NCBI RefSeq assembly: GCF_023953965.1
Contig: NZ_JAMLIX010000001.1
Span: forward strand, 992,001-1,056,000
DNA length: 64,000 bases
From: Bosea sp. (in: a-proteobacteria)
GTDB lineage: Bacteria; Pseudomonadota; Alphaproteobacteria; Rhizobiales; Beijerinckiaceae
Reading direction: 5' to 3'
Program-made: the position numbers and the translations under genes
Part shown: in pieces, positions 51,528-59,567 of the stretch
How positions within the stretch are numbered: position 1 is the stretch's first letter
Layout of the letters: the number at the start of each line of letters is the position of its first letter
Notes under the pieces: model-generated
Told to the model about the DNA's origin: nothing
Seen by the model: the letters and a program-made list of their open reading frames with translations, nothing else
Database searches by the model: none

Positions 51528-52304
51528 TCATGCATTTCCAAGTCTTTGTGAAACATGCCATCCGGTAAAAAACCGCTCAGCTGTTTCGACGATGAAATAT
51601 AATCCAACACCCATCAAGCTAAGCAGCAGCATCCCGGCGAAGGATAGTGGCGTATTCAGCTCGGCGTTCGCGATCAGAACCAGATAGCCGAGACCCTGCT
51701 GCGAAGCGATGAACTCTCCGACGATCGCGCCGATCGAAGCAGAGGCGATCGCCAGCTTGAGGCCGGCGAAAATATTCGGAAGAGCATGCGGCAGCCGGAC
51801 CTTCCGAAACAGATCGAACGTGTTGGCACCCATCGACTGCGCGACGCGAACCGCTTCGGGCCGGAGCGATGTGAAGCCGACAATCGACTGGATCACCACG
51901 CCGAAGAACGAAACGAGGAATGCGATCAGCACCTTCGGCAGGAAACCGAATCCGAACCAGATGACGAAGATTGGAGCGAGCGCGATCTTCGGTATCAGCT
52001 GCGAGAACACGATCATGGGATAAACCGTGCGTCGAAAGAATCCGGAGAAAGAAATAGCGAAGGCCAGGGGAATGCCGATCACGGCGGAGCAGAGAAAACC
52101 AGTCAGAATAACGCTTAACGTCGCTTGAGCATGGATGAGCAATATGCGGTGATTCTTCACGATCTCCGCGAATATCAAGGTCGGCGGCGGCAGCAGGAAT
52201 GCCGGTATCGAAAACACCCGAACCGCCCCCTCCCAAATCACCATCAGGATCGCCAGGGAAATCAGAACACTGACTGATGATGACTCTGATCGACGGCGTT
52301 TCAT
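51528..52304 (-). CDS. NitT/TauT-type ABC transporter permease
   Basis: A 258-aa permease with six predicted spans. The first is VSVLISLAILMVIWEGAVRVF. The EAA-like loop is EAVRVAQSMGANTFDLFRKVRLPHALPNIFAGLK, and the family signature GEFIASQQGLGYLVLIANAELNTP follows. Base composition is visibly less GC-rich than the window average (Ile, Phe and Ser codons ending in A or T), consistent with acquired DNA. It is the first gene of the minus-strand importer operon, facing the SDR gene across 331 bp. Confidence 0.9.
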   Translation of the reverse strand: MKRRRSESSSVSVLISLAILMVIWEGAVRVFSIPAFLLPPPTLIFAEIVKNHRILLIHAQATLSVILTGFLCSAVIGIPLAFAISFSGFFRRTVYPMIVFSQLIPKIALAPIFVIWFGFGFLPKVLIAFLVSFFGVVIQSIVGFTSLRPEAVRVAQSMGANTFDLFRKVRLPHALPNIFAGLKLAIASASIGAIVGEFIASQQGLGYLVLIANAELNTPLSFAGMLLLSLMGVGLYFIVETAERFFTGWHVSQRLGNA

Positions 52305-52635
52305 CTGACACCCTTATCCTGCAGCACGATCGTTCGTTCGAGACCACGGGCAGATAAGCGAGCCGGAAACGCACCTGGGCACCTCCGGATCGACGCCATC
52401 GGCGCCTGCTACCCTGGACCTTTTGCATTACATTCCCATGGGCCCGAGAACGATGCCGTCATCCGCTTACATGGCTCTCGAGCACGGGCAATGATTCCCG
52501 CCGGAGAACGGGATGTCAACTCATTTGTTGGACAATTAGGCTTGACACAAGCCGGCGGCGGCGATTGTCTAGCTTCCACATCGCTTCAGCTGCCCGTATC
52601 GATTGCCATACGCCCTACAATTAGGAGAAAATCCG
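52305..52635. other. 331-bp divergent intergenic region
   Basis: Between the permease and SDR starts. It holds the second copy of the TTGT-N3-ACAA operator-like element (52523), a TTGACA at 52542 that could be a -35 (no convincing -10 at the right spacing), and a TAGGAGA ribosome-binding site at 52622. No small gene is evident. Confidence 0.6.
52523..52539. promoter_or_regulatory. Operator-like palindrome, copy 2 (TTGT-TGG-ACAA)
   Basis: ATTTGTTGGACAATTAG is identical over 17 bp to the element at 48591. It lies 2 bp upstream of a TTGACA hexamer in front of the SDR-dehydratase operon and may also control the divergent importer. Confidence 0.65.
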
Positions 52636-53400
52636 ATGCGTCCCTTCGAGGACCTCAGAGGCAAGGTAACCCTGATTACCGGCGCGGCAAGCGGAATTGG
52701 AGCAGCGGTTACATCAGCCTATGCCGCTGCCGGCGCGCGTTGCGCCATCCACTACCGGTCAAGCTCCACCCGGGCGGAGCAGCTTTCGAAAGAGGCGCGC
52801 GAACACGGCACGGAAGCGCGCATCTATCGGGCCGACCTGGTAAGGGAGGGCGCTGCGGCGGCGCTGGTTGAAGATGTCGTGAGGGATTTCGGCCGGCTCG
52901 ACGTGCTGATCTGCAATGCCGGCGGCCTCGTTGCCCGCACGCCGCTCGAGCAGACGACCGACGCCTTTTTCGACGACGTCATCAACCTGAATTTCCGCTC
53001 GGTCGTGGCGACCTGCGCCGCGGCCATGCCTCACCTCGTGCAGTCCAGGGGCAATGTGATCCTCACCGGCTCGATCGCGGCACGCAACGGCGGATCGGCG
53101 GGCGTGAGCCTCTACGCCGCCGCGAAGGCCGCCGTGCAGAGCCTGGTCAGGACGGGCGCCAAGGAGTTCTCGGATCGCGGCGTGCGCTTCAACGCCGTGG
53201 CGCCGGGCGTCATCCTCACGGATTTCCACAAATCGACACCACCGGAGACGCTGGAAACGTTTCGGAACGCGATTCCGCTGAAGCGTCTCGGCCGGGCCGA
53301 GGACTGCGTCGGAGCTTACCTGTTTCTCGGAAGCGACGTGATGAGCGGATACATCACCGGGCAAGTCATCGAGATTAACGGCGGCCAACTGACGCCCTGA
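52636..53400 (+). CDS. Short-chain dehydrogenase/reductase (SDR)
   Basis: A 254-aa classical SDR. Cofactor motif TGAASGIGAAV near residues 16-26, NAG motif LICNAGG near 88, catalytic Ser in GNVILTGSIAARNGG, Tyr and Lys in LYAAAKAAV (YxxxK), and C-terminal GYITGQVIEINGGQ. The start at 52636 follows TAGGAGA; a longer frame from 52603 lacks a ribosome-binding site. It would oxidise or reduce a sugar acid or lactone precursor for the downstream enolase-superfamily dehydratase, 36 bp away. Confidence 0.9.
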   Translation: MRPFEDLRGKVTLITGAASGIGAAVTSAYAAAGARCAIHYRSSSTRAEQLSKEAREHGTEARIYRADLVREGAAAALVEDVVRDFGRLDVLICNAGGLVARTPLEQTTDAFFDDVINLNFRSVVATCAAAMPHLVQSRGNVILTGSIAARNGGSAGVSLYAAAKAAVQSLVRTGAKEFSDRGVRFNAVAPGVILTDFHKSTPPETLETFRNAIPLKRLGRAEDCVGAYLFLGSDVMSGYITGQVIEINGGQLTP

Positions 53401-53436
53401 TCGGCGCAGGCCAAGGCAGATACTCCGGAGACATTG

Positions 53437-54612
53437 ATGAACAAGATTCGCGCCATAGATGTCTATGAATTCAAATTCGACGTGAACGATCTCGGATACG
53501 ATCACAATCGCGCGGCGATATACAAGCCCGGACAGACGGGCAAGATTTCAAAGCTCGCCATTTCGATCGAAACCGAGTCCGGCAGCCGTGGCGAATACGT
53601 GTCGACCTGGGCGTCGCCGGTGCTGGCGATCCGGCAGACCCATGCGCTGGCCGCCCTGCTGATCGGCGAGGACGCCGACGCGCGCGAGCTGATCTACGAC
53701 CGCTGCAAGCGCACGCTGCGCAAGTTCGATCATATCGGCTATGGCGTGATCGATATCTGCCTTTGGGACCTTGCCGGAAAGGAATGCAACGCATCCATCA
53801 GCAAGATGCTCGGCCGCTACCGGTCCGACCTGCCCGCCTATGCGAGCACCACGCAAGGCGACCCCAATGGCGGCCTCGGAAGCCCCGAGCAATATGCGGA
53901 TTTCGCCGAGGAATGCCTCGGATACGGCTATCGCGGCTACAAGATCCACCAGCACAGCGCCGATCCCCGCGAGGAGGCGGCGACCATCACGGCGGTGGCG
54001 CAACGCGTCGGGGGCAGGATGGCCCTGATGTCGGATCCCTCGTCGGAGTTCATGACGCTGGCCGACGCGATCTATGTCGGCAAGGCCTGCGACGAGGCCG
54101 AATTCCTTTGGTACGAGGACCCCTATGCCGACTGCGGAACATCGGCATTCGGCAACAGGAAGCTGAAAGAATTCGTCAAGACCCCCCTGCTGATCACCGA
54201 GCACCTGCGGGGCGTCGAGCCCAAGGCCGACTTCGTGCTGGCCGGCGGAACCGACATCGTCCGCGCGGACCCTGAAATCGACATGGGGATCACGGGCACC
54301 ATGAAGATCGCCCATATGGCGGAGGCGCTCGGCCTGGATGTCGAGGTCCATGGGGCGGGTCCCGCCCATCGTCAGGCCGTTGCCTCGATCCGCAATACGA
54401 ATTTCTACGAGCTCGGGCTGGTTCACCCGAAAGCCGGAAATCCGATGACGCCACCGGTCTATAGCTGCGGCTACTCCGATGCCCTGACGGCCGTGCGATC
54501 CGACGGAACCTTCCCCGTTCCCGAAGGGCCGGGATTGGGCGTAAGCTATGACTGGGCGTTCATCGAGGCCAATACGCTCGAGCACCGGAGGTTCGATGCA
54601 TCGACGATCTGA
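53437..54612 (+). CDS. Enolase-superfamily (mandelate racemase/muconate lactonizing-like) sugar-acid dehydratase
   Basis: A 391-aa protein. The capping domain covers residues 1-125. The barrel has GYRGYKIHQHSADP (a KxH rather than KxK motif), and the three metal ligands appear as Asp in ALMSDPSSEF, Glu in LWYEDPYAD and Glu in LLITEHLRG. A His in DVEVHGAGPAHRQA follows. Acid-sugar dehydratases of this superfamily make 2-keto-3-deoxy acids, which the nearby aldolase could cleave. The ATG at 53437 is used. It is probably co-transcribed with the SDR gene. Confidence 0.87.
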   Translation: MNKIRAIDVYEFKFDVNDLGYDHNRAAIYKPGQTGKISKLAISIETESGSRGEYVSTWASPVLAIRQTHALAALLIGEDADARELIYDRCKRTLRKFDHIGYGVIDICLWDLAGKECNASISKMLGRYRSDLPAYASTTQGDPNGGLGSPEQYADFAEECLGYGYRGYKIHQHSADPREEAATITAVAQRVGGRMALMSDPSSEFMTLADAIYVGKACDEAEFLWYEDPYADCGTSAFGNRKLKEFVKTPLLITEHLRGVEPKADFVLAGGTDIVRADPEIDMGITGTMKIAHMAEALGLDVEVHGAGPAHRQAVASIRNTNFYELGLVHPKAGNPMTPPVYSCGYSDALTAVRSDGTFPVPEGPGLGVSYDWAFIEANTLEHRRFDASTI

Positions 54613-54754
54613 CCGCCGGCTGCCCGATGCCCGCGGCCCATTCGGAATGGCGCCGCGTGCCGCAACCCGTTCCGGTCAAGCCTTCGGGGTCACGTTGAAT
54701 ATCGTTCCGGAGATCGGCTAGAAGCAACTCCCCTTGGAGGGTCACGGCTCTATC

Positions 54755-55432
54755 ATGAGTGAATCGGCGGTTGATCGCGTTCTGGTCGAAATCGAGCGCA
54801 TCATAAGGGAGGAAGGTCTGCGCGTGGGCGACGGGCTGCCCACCGAGAACGATATTGCCAGGCAGCTCGGGACCAGCCGCAACACGGTTCGCGAGGCGAT
54901 GCGCACGCTGAAGGCGTACGGCATCATCGATGCCCGCCCGCGTCTGGGAGCCGTGCTCGCGGACAACCGGCAGATGATCCTGATGAAGCTCTTTGCCTTC
55001 GGGCTGGAGATTTCAGAGGAGGTCTTCAGGGATATTCAGGGCTTCCGGCGGCTCGTCGAACAGGGCATCGTCGACCAGATCATTGATCGCACGACAATTG
55101 AAGATATTGAATTGCTTAATGACATCAACGACAGAATGGCAAAAGCCACTGATATCAATGACGCCGCCCTGCTCGATTTCGAATTCCATTTTCAGATCGT
55201 ATCGCAATCCGGAATCAGAACAGCCGCGGATATATACAGCGTCCTTAAACCGATCATCGTCCGATTGCTTGAATCGGGAAAAAAGAAACGCGAGGACCGT
55301 CGGGATATTGCCGCGGAGCATCGGAACATCATCCATGCACTCGAGCAACGTGACGCGATCGGCTACATCTATCACGTCAGGGAGCACCTCGTTTCCGGGC
55401 TGAAATATGTCCGCCGCCGGCCATTGGCATAG
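54755..55432 (+). CDS. GntR/FadR-family transcriptional regulator
   Basis: A 225-aa regulator. The winged helix is RVGDGLPTENDIARQLGTSRNTVREAMRTLKAYGII (residues 25-60). The C-terminal FCD ligand-binding domain has FRRLVEQGIVDQII, LDFEFHFQIVSQSG and EHRNIIHALEQRD with the usual His metal ligands. It probably controls the surrounding sugar-acid genes; FadR-type GntR operators are short TNGTNNNACNA palindromes, close to the TTGT-N3-ACAA sites found here. A TTG at 54734 is a weaker alternative start. The gene is relatively AT-rich. Confidence 0.92.
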   Translation: MSESAVDRVLVEIERIIREEGLRVGDGLPTENDIARQLGTSRNTVREAMRTLKAYGIIDARPRLGAVLADNRQMILMKLFAFGLEISEEVFRDIQGFRRLVEQGIVDQIIDRTTIEDIELLNDINDRMAKATDINDAALLDFEFHFQIVSQSGIRTAADIYSVLKPIIVRLLESGKKKREDRRDIAAEHRNIIHALEQRDAIGYIYHVREHLVSGLKYVRRRPLA

Positions 55433-55529
55433 CGCGCCGCAGGAAACCGCATCGGCAAGAAAAGCCTGATCGTTCCGAGCGGCGCGCGTCGCTTGTTTCG
55501 ATCCTCCAGAACGCGCGTCCAGGACCGGC

Positions 55530-56372
55530 TTACCGGGCTTTCAGGAGCTGCTCCTGCTCGCCCAGGCCGGTGATGCCCAGCTTCATCACATCGCCGTCCT
55601 TCATGAAGCGATTGGGTTTCATGCCCAGCCCCACGCCGGGCGGCGTCCCGGTCGTGACGATGTCGCCGGGAACGAGGCGCATGAAGCGGCTCAAATAGGC
55701 GACCAGCGTCCTGATGCTGAAGATCATGCGGATCGTGGTGCCCGTCTGCACCCGCTCACCATTCAGATCGAGCCACAGGTCGAGCTTCTGCGGGTCCGCG
55801 ACCTCGTCGCTCGTCACGAGCCACGGCCCGCAAGGGGCAAAGGTCGGGTAGCTTTTCCCCTTTGTCCACTGGCCTTCCCACTCGATTTGATATTCGCGCT
55901 CGGAAATATCGTTCAGTATCGTATAACCAGCAACGTAATCCAGGGCCTCTTCTTCGGAAACGTGCCAGCATGTCTTGCCGATGACAAAGGCAAGCTCGAC
56001 CTCCCAATCCAGTTTTCTTGACCCGGGCGGCAAGATCACCTGATCGTTGGGACCGCAGAGAGCACCGGTATGCTTGTTGAAGATGATCGGCTGCTTGGGG
56101 ATCGGCGCGTTCGTTTCCTCGGCATGATCGGTATAATTCAAGCCGATGCAAACCAGGTTGGGGACATTTCCGACCGGAACGCCGAACCGCACCTTGCCGT
56201 GGACGACAGGAAGGGACTTCAGATCGACGCTGCGGAGCTTGGCCAGCCCCTCGGGGCTCACGGCCGTCGCGTCGATATCCGCAACGATCTGCGACAGGTC
56301 CCTCAGCTGCCCGTCCGCATCGATCGCACCAGGCCGTTCCTGGCCCAAGGGTCCAAATCGGACAAGTTTCAT
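55530..56372 (-). CDS. Fumarylacetoacetate hydrolase family protein
   Basis: A 280-aa FAH-fold hydrolase. It shows GKVRFGVPVGNVPNLVCIGLNY, the metal ligands Glu in LDWEVELAFVIG and Asp in YTILNDISEREYQ, then KSYPTFAPCGPWLVT and GDIVTTGTPPGVGLG. Members hydrolyse acylpyruvates or dehydrate 2-keto-3-deoxy acids. It is the last gene of the minus-strand block after the IclR gene, separated from it by a 104-bp palindromic repeat, so it may be transcribed separately. Confidence 0.9.
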   Translation of the reverse strand: MKLVRFGPLGQERPGAIDADGQLRDLSQIVADIDATAVSPEGLAKLRSVDLKSLPVVHGKVRFGVPVGNVPNLVCIGLNYTDHAEETNAPIPKQPIIFNKHTGALCGPNDQVILPPGSRKLDWEVELAFVIGKTCWHVSEEEALDYVAGYTILNDISEREYQIEWEGQWTKGKSYPTFAPCGPWLVTSDEVADPQKLDLWLDLNGERVQTGTTIRMIFSIRTLVAYLSRFMRLVPGDIVTTGTPPGVGLGMKPNRFMKDGDVMKLGITGLGEQEQLLKAR

Positions 56373-56417
56373 GGCTCGGTCTCCATTGGTTCAAGCGAAT
56401 TCCGCGGCGCCTGCCGC

Positions 56418-56520
56418 TAGAGCAATTCCGCAATTCCCCGAATCGGGAATTGCTCCAAGTCTTTGTTTCATCGCATTTTCTTCACGCGAACCGGTGTCCG
56501 CTTCGCTCGAAAATGCTCCA
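56418..56520. repeat. Rhizobiales-type interspersed palindromic repeat, copy 2
   Basis: Begins TAGAGCAATTCC and ends CGCTCGAAAATGCTCC. The right half (CGCATTTTCTTCACGCGAA and following) is nearly identical to the copy at 23249-23352; the left hairpin (AGCAATTCC / GGAATTGCT) has changed in a compensatory way, keeping base pairing. Confidence 0.9.
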
Positions 56521-56533
56521 AGTCTCGGGAATC

Positions 56534-57349
56534 CTAGGCGGCAGAGGAGGTCGGCTGACGGACGAAGCGCTGCCGACGCCGGATGGGCCAGATAGCCGAG
56601 AGGTCCTGTGCGCATCGGATCACGAGGCGTGAAAGCTCGGCGACGCGCATCTCACCCATGCGAATGGTCGGCCCGGCCACGCTGATCGTGCCGACCGGGG
56701 GGCCGCTCGTACCTGACCTGAAGGCCGCGGCAACCGCCGTGACGCCGGGCTCGGCCTCGCTGAAAGCGGTTCCGAAGCCCCTTTCGCGCGTTCGCTCGAG
56801 CTCTTCGAACAACGCATCGAATGAATGGACCGCGTTCGGTCCGAATTGTCCCGGCTCGCCGAAACCCCCGTTCTGCGCGATGAGCTCGTGAACCTGGGTA
56901 CGCGGCAGTTTCGCCAGCCAGGACTTGCCGCTCGCCGTCGCATGCAGCGGCACGGTGTTGGTGGTGAGACGCGGTTGGTACATCAGGCCGCCGCGCGCAC
57001 CCTGCGCATCGGCGACCCAGACGAGCGCATGCGCATCGATCACGGCAAGCCGCACGAATTCCTGGGTCTCCCGGGCCAATGAATCCAGCAGAGGCTGGCA
57101 TATATCGGGAATGCCGGTCGAATTATACAGGCTCTGGCCAAGGATCGTGAGCCGCATCGTGAGCCGGTATGCGCTCGTCTGCGCATCTTGCTCGACCCAG
57201 CCCTGGGCGATCAGCGCACCCAGCAGCCGGTGCACGCCACTCTTGGGAAGATTGAGCTTGGTCGCCAGCTCGCCAAGCTGCATCTCGCCTTCCTCCTTCA
57301 CGAGGAGCTCGATGATCGACAAGCAACGTTCTGCGGGAATCTGGGCCAT
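56534..57349 (-). CDS. IclR-family transcriptional regulator
   Basis: A 271-aa regulator. The N-terminal winged helix is MQLGELATKLNLPKSGVHRLLGALIAQGWV (residues 20-50). The C-terminal IclR effector domain has LHATASGKSWLAKLP, GFGTAFSEAEPGVTAVAAAF and GTISVAGPTIRMGEMRV. IclR regulators control aromatic or carboxylic-acid catabolism. It lies inside the minus-strand operon between enoyl-CoA hydratase and FAH genes, 20 bp after the hydratase. The palindrome at 61603 upstream of the operon is a candidate operator. Confidence 0.93.
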   Translation of the reverse strand: MAQIPAERCLSIIELLVKEEGEMQLGELATKLNLPKSGVHRLLGALIAQGWVEQDAQTSAYRLTMRLTILGQSLYNSTGIPDICQPLLDSLARETQEFVRLAVIDAHALVWVADAQGARGGLMYQPRLTTNTVPLHATASGKSWLAKLPRTQVHELIAQNGGFGEPGQFGPNAVHSFDALFEELERTRERGFGTAFSEAEPGVTAVAAAFRSGTSGPPVGTISVAGPTIRMGEMRVAELSRLVIRCAQDLSAIWPIRRRQRFVRQPTSSAA

Positions 57350-57369
57350 TGTTCTAAAGGCTCAAAGAG

Positions 57370-58173
57370 TTAGCGGCCAACGAAGGTGGGAGCCCGCTTG
57401 CCGAAGAAAGCGGCCGCGCCTTCCTGAAGGTCATCCGAATCAAAGATGCGCTGCTGCGAAACGGTCGAATGCAACAGACCGGCGTCGAGGGGAAGATCCC
57501 CGGCCATATCGGCCAATTCCTTGGCCAGCCGGTTCGAGATCGGGCCTCGCTTGCAGATCGTCGCCGCCATCAGGCGGGCCGCCGCGAGCGCGCTGCCGTC
57601 CCGCGCGATCTCGTTGACGACGCCCCAGGCGAGGGCCTGATCACTGGAGATCGGTTCGCCCGTGAACAGCATCTGCTTGGCGCGGGAGGGGCCGATCAGG
57701 CGCGACAACCTGACCGAGCCGCTGCCGGCCAGCCCACCGAGCTGGCATTCCGGCAGGCCGATCCTGACGCCGTCCCTGAGGATCCGGATGTCGCAGGACA
57801 AGGCGATCTCGAGCCCGCCGCCCAGCGCCGGGCCATCGATCGCCGCGATCGTCGGCATCGGCAGACGCGCGAGATTGCGCAGGACCATGTCCTCGAACAG
57901 GATTTTCTGCTCGCTCGCGTCGTGGCGGACCGGGCCGAACTCCTTGATGTCGCTGCCGGCACAGAAAGCCTTCGCCGCGCCGCCATGGACGATCACGCAG
58001 CGCACATCCTGACGCCTGGCGAGATCGGCGAGGATGCGATTGAACGCGCGCAAAAGCGGCCGCGTCACCAGGTTGAGCGGCCCATTCTCCAAGACGAGCT
58101 CCGCGACGAAGCCGTCTTCCACGACCCTGGCCGAGCCGCTCGGCCGACCACCATCCGCTACGGTCGCGTTCAT
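57370..58173 (-). CDS. Enoyl-CoA hydratase/isomerase family protein
   Basis: A 267-aa crotonase-fold protein. The oxyanion-hole stretches are AFCAGSDIKEFG (near residue 73) and IAAIDGPALGGGLEIALSCDIRI (near 110). The acid/base position after LPECQLGGLAGSGSVRLSRLIG carries Glu in PE, typical of hydratases. The start is MNATVADGG at 58173, 4 bp after the ATPase stop. It would hydrate a CoA thioester during degradation of the imported acid. Confidence 0.9.
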   Translation of the reverse strand: MNATVADGGRPSGSARVVEDGFVAELVLENGPLNLVTRPLLRAFNRILADLARRQDVRCVIVHGGAAKAFCAGSDIKEFGPVRHDASEQKILFEDMVLRNLARLPMPTIAAIDGPALGGGLEIALSCDIRILRDGVRIGLPECQLGGLAGSGSVRLSRLIGPSRAKQMLFTGEPISSDQALAWGVVNEIARDGSALAAARLMAATICKRGPISNRLAKELADMAGDLPLDAGLLHSTVSQQRIFDSDDLQEGAAAFFGKRAPTFVGR

Positions 58174-58177
58174 CGGC

Positions 58178-59014
58178 TCAGGCTGCCGCCGGGGGTTGAA
58201 GCGAAATCCCATGCAGCACGCCCATGCGCTCGAACTGGCGATGGATTCGATCGACATAAGCGGCGAATTCGGGCGCATCGCCCAGGACGATCGGGCGCGG
58301 GCGCGGCAACTCGACCGTGATATCGTCGATCACCTCGCCGGGGCTGGGGCTCATCACCAGGATGCGATCCGAAAGGCCGACCGCCTCCTCGACGCTGTGG
58401 GTGATGAAGATCACCGTGGGGCGCTTGCGAAGCCAGAGGTTTTCGAGATCGGTCCGCACCTGGAGCCTGGTGAGAGCGTCCAGCGCGCCGAACGGCTCGT
58501 CCATCAGGATGACCGGGGGCTCGTGCACCAGCGTCCTGATCAGCGAGACACGCTGGCGCATGCCGCCGGAAAGCTGGCGCGGATACTTGTCCATGGCATG
58601 CGTCAGCCGCAGCTGCGTGAAGAGATCCTTCGCGCGGCTCGCCAGCATCTCGCGATCGAGCCCGCGGATGTCGGCATGCAACATCACGTTCTCGAAGGCG
58701 GTGCGGAACTCGAGCAGAAGATGATCCTGGAAGGCGATGCCGACATCGGTGATCGGCTTGGTGACCGAGCGCCCATCGACCGTGATCTCGCCGGTCGTGC
58801 GCTTCAGCAGGCCCGCCACCATCAGCATCAGCGTGCTCTTGCCACAGCCTGAAGCGCCCACGACCGAGATGAACTGGCCGGCGGGGATTTCGACGTCGAC
58901 ACGCTTGAGCGCCCGGAAGGGCTTGTCGCTGTCCTCTCCGAAGACCTTCGAAACGTTGCGAATGACGATCGGGACGCCGGACTTCTGATCGGTGCTGTTC
59001 ATGTGCTGATCCAT
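58178..59014 (-). CDS. NitT/TauT-type ABC transporter, ATP-binding protein
   Basis: A 278-aa ATPase: Walker A GASGCGKSTLMLMVAGLLKR near residues 53-72, Q-loop AFQDHLLLEFRTAFEN, signature LSGGMRQRVSLIRTL, Walker B VILMDEPFGALDALTR, switch His in FITHSVEEAVGLSDR. Its first base is shared with the MaoC stop (TGATG). An internal Met at residue 5 could be the start instead. It is the ATPase of the importer whose binding protein and permease are at 59568 and 60605. Confidence 0.92.
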   Translation of the reverse strand: MDQHMNSTDQKSGVPIVIRNVSKVFGEDSDKPFRALKRVDVEIPAGQFISVVGASGCGKSTLMLMVAGLLKRTTGEITVDGRSVTKPITDVGIAFQDHLLLEFRTAFENVMLHADIRGLDREMLASRAKDLFTQLRLTHAMDKYPRQLSGGMRQRVSLIRTLVHEPPVILMDEPFGALDALTRLQVRTDLENLWLRKRPTVIFITHSVEEAVGLSDRILVMSPSPGEVIDDITVELPRPRPIVLGDAPEFAAYVDRIHRQFERMGVLHGISLQPPAAA

Positions 59015-59514
59015 CAGACAGTGGCGGTCGAGGCCGCCACGGCTTCCAAAGGAACCTTGGAGACGAGCAGGGCCTTGCGGCCCTGCTGGACGACCGAGCC
59101 ATCCTGCTTGACGACCTTGACCTCGAAGGTCGCGATCGCCTGCGTCGGCCGGGAGCGGCTGTCGCGCAGCTCGGCGAGCTCATAATCGACGAAGATCGTG
59201 TCGCCGACGAAGACGGGACCGACGAACTTCCAGCCATCGATGCCGAGGAAGGCGATGGCGGTTTCCCGCAATTCACCCGTCCGCGCCCACATCAGCCCAT
59301 GGGCATAAGCGAGGCCGAGCATGCCGTGCGCGACTTTGCGGCCGAACTGGCTGCTCTGCGCATAGACATCGCTGGTGTGGAGCTCGGAGAAGTCGCCGGT
59401 CAGCCCGGCGAACCCAACAAGGTCCGCATCGGTGATCGTGCGCCCCGGGCTGCGAAAGCGCATCCCAACGAACAGATCCTCAAAACGGTAGCCCAGTCGC
59501 GGCTTGTCTTTCAT
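59014..59514 (-). CDS. MaoC family dehydratase
   Basis: A 166-aa hot-dog-fold protein. YRFEDLFVGMRFRSPGRTITDADLVGFAGLTGDFSELHTSD carries the hydratase Asp/His motif (DFSELH), and KVAHGMLGLAYAHGLM follows. These enzymes hydrate trans-2-enoyl-CoA or related thioesters. The ATG at 59514 is preferred (GAGGG upstream); an in-frame ATG at 59541 would add nine residues. It is inserted between the binding-protein and ATPase genes of an importer, an uncommon arrangement tying uptake to CoA-ester chemistry. Confidence 0.88.
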   Translation of the reverse strand: MKDKPRLGYRFEDLFVGMRFRSPGRTITDADLVGFAGLTGDFSELHTSDVYAQSSQFGRKVAHGMLGLAYAHGLMWARTGELRETAIAFLGIDGWKFVGPVFVGDTIFVDYELAELRDSRSRPTQAIATFEVKVVKQDGSVVQQGRKALLVSKVPLEAVAASTATV

Positions 59515-59567
59515 CGCGGCGCCCGCCCTCGCATTCGGCATGTTTCGATCAACGCGACTTGCGACGC

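Noticed and set aside
52542..52547. TTGACA as the -35 of a sigma70 promoter for the SDR gene
   Set aside because: No acceptable -10 hexamer at 16-18 bp; kept only as part of the intergenic description.
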